A stretch of DNA of 6,597 nucleotides from an uncultured Chloroflexota bacterium (GTDB lineage Bacteria > Chloroflexota > Anaerolineae > Anaerolineales > Anaerolineaceae), in the NCBI GenBank assembly GCA_902795255.1, contig CADBKS010000242.1, positions 1 to 6,597 on the forward strand, read 5' to 3'. The stretch's first letter is position 1, and the number at the start of each line of letters is the position of its first letter. The translations under genes were made by a program, and so were the position numbers. Below the pieces are notes generated by a model. The model was not told the origin of the DNA. It made no database searches and worked only from the letters and a program-made list of their open reading frames with translations. Positions 5,782-6,597 of the stretch are shown here, piece by piece.

Positions 5782-6597
5782 ATGCCAATTCCTTCAGGTC
5801 ATACCAGGGATCCAGATATTCCCTTGTCCCGAGCACCATCTCCCGGAACAGCGCCTCGCCGGTCCCACGGGACAGCTCCGAGACCATCGGCTGCGCCATG
5901 AACGCGTCAAAGATCTTTTCCAGATCCCGTGCTTTGATCCCCGCATAACACGCCTCAACACTTTCGGCACATTTCAGCACCAACGCATTGACAGCGGAAA
6001 GCAGCGGATTTGCGATGATCGGGCGGACACAGTCATTATCAAACACATGGTTGACTTCCACCACGGAACCCAGCGGCAGGTCCCGGATCTGTCCGCGGTT
6101 GATCGTGTTTGCGTTGGAGATCACCGTACCGAAGCCCAGGATCGCCTTCATCAGGGCGATCAGCTCTTCCGGACTGCGCACCGGCTTCGCGGACATCTTT
6201 CCCGCGGCGATCGCTTCGGAATCCGCGATCTTCTTCCGCTGATCCGCCCGCCGGTAATCTACCGTCGTCAGATGGAAAAGCCACCGGTCAGCCGCTTCCG
6301 GGCCCCCGAGATATTCACAGTTCGGCAAAAATTCGACCAGGTGCCGGTCGCCGGCAGCCCCGAGGACACCGTACTTTTTGAAAAGATCCATTTTGACCTT
6401 GTTCCCGTACAGGAACGGATCCGTATGAAAGCCGTCCGGATCCATTCCGGGTTTCTCGCAGTATCCGGAGTCATAAAACTTTTCAATAAAACCGGGCAGC
6501 AGGCCGAGCACGTCCGTATCCTTCCAGCGGGCTTCGGTGATCCAGGTAAAATGGTTGATCCCGGAAGCATCGATGACCAGTTCATGCCGGTCCGGGC
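5780..6597 (-). CDS. GH4 glycosidase, likely alpha-galacturonidase (5' truncated)
   Basis: This is the C-terminal 271 residues of a glycoside hydrolase family 4 enzyme; the frame stays open to the window edge (last complete codon at 6593-6595). The whole family is about 440-480 residues, so the NAD-binding N-terminus and metal-binding Cys lie outside. Visible family features are GINHFTW (visible residues 12-18, with H15 the probable metal ligand), GDRHLVEF (82-89), and a C-terminal block VVEVNHVFDNDCVRP. GH4 enzymes cleave glycosides by an unusual oxidation-elimination mechanism needing NAD+ and a divalent metal such as Mn2+. I infer alpha-galacturonidase (LplD-like), freeing galacturonate from pectin oligomers in the cytoplasm, from the NHFTW motif and the neighbouring kdu/kdg genes. 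Alpha-galactosidase or alpha-glucuronidase are alternatives. An internal GTG at 6509-6511 is not the start, because conserved sequence continues before it. The ATPase gene follows after 138 nt. Confidence 0.82.
   Translation of the reverse strand, partial: PDRHELVIDASGINHFTWITEARWKDTDVLGLLPGFIEKFYDSGYCEKPGMDPDGFHTDPFLYGNKVKMDLFKKYGVLGAAGDRHLVEFLPNCEYLGGPEAADRWLFHLTTVDYRRADQRKKIADSEAIAAGKMSAKPVRSPEELIALMKAILGFGTVISNANTINRGQIRDLPLGSVVEVNHVFDNDCVRPIIANPLLSAVNALVLKCAESVEACYAGIKARDLEKIFDAFMAQPMVSELSRGTGEALFREMVLGTREYLDPWYDLKELA

Overview
The window looks like chromosomal DNA of a fermentative anaerobe, most likely a clostridial-type Bacillota (inference). The reasons are strong AGGAGG-type ribosome sites, AT-rich spacers around fairly GC-rich genes, U-tailed hairpin terminators, a GGGtGRT-family protein, and a MsmX/UgpC-type transporter ATPase serving a sugar-acid operon. 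The KduD-like reductase resembles proteins usually annotated 'gluconate 5-dehydrogenase' in gut anaerobes, so I do not assign a genus.

Layout: 10-1005 (+) is a GGGtGRT-family protein of unknown function, followed by a strong terminator. It converges on a block in which every gene is on the minus strand. In transcription order (right to left) these are: a GH4 glycosidase, probably an alpha-galacturonidase, cut by the window's right edge (5780-6597); a 138-nt spacer with a possible promoter and a palindrome; an MsmX-like ABC ATPase (4562-5641); kduI (3701-4543); a spacer with two hairpins; kdgA (2950-3591 as the longest frame); kdgK, disrupted by an apparent out-of-frame deletion (1926-2929); and a kduD-like reductase (1110-1907). 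A hairpin with T tracts on both sides closes the block against the convergent gene.

Together the minus-strand genes form a pectin/polygalacturonate utilisation module. The GH4 enzyme would release galacturonate from imported oligomers. The ATPase would power an importer whose permease genes are not here. KduI and the KduD-like reductase would convert the unsaturated-uronate product (5-keto-4-deoxyuronate) to 2-keto-3-deoxygluconate (KDG). KdgK would phosphorylate KDG and KdgA would cleave KDPG to pyruvate and glyceraldehyde-3-phosphate. The intracellular route is complete except that kdgK, as written, cannot be translated in one frame.

I found no tRNA, rRNA, CRISPR array, insertion sequence or clearly new system. 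The points most worth checking are the kdgK lesion, the kduI-kdgA spacer, and the uncharacterised GGGtGRT protein.
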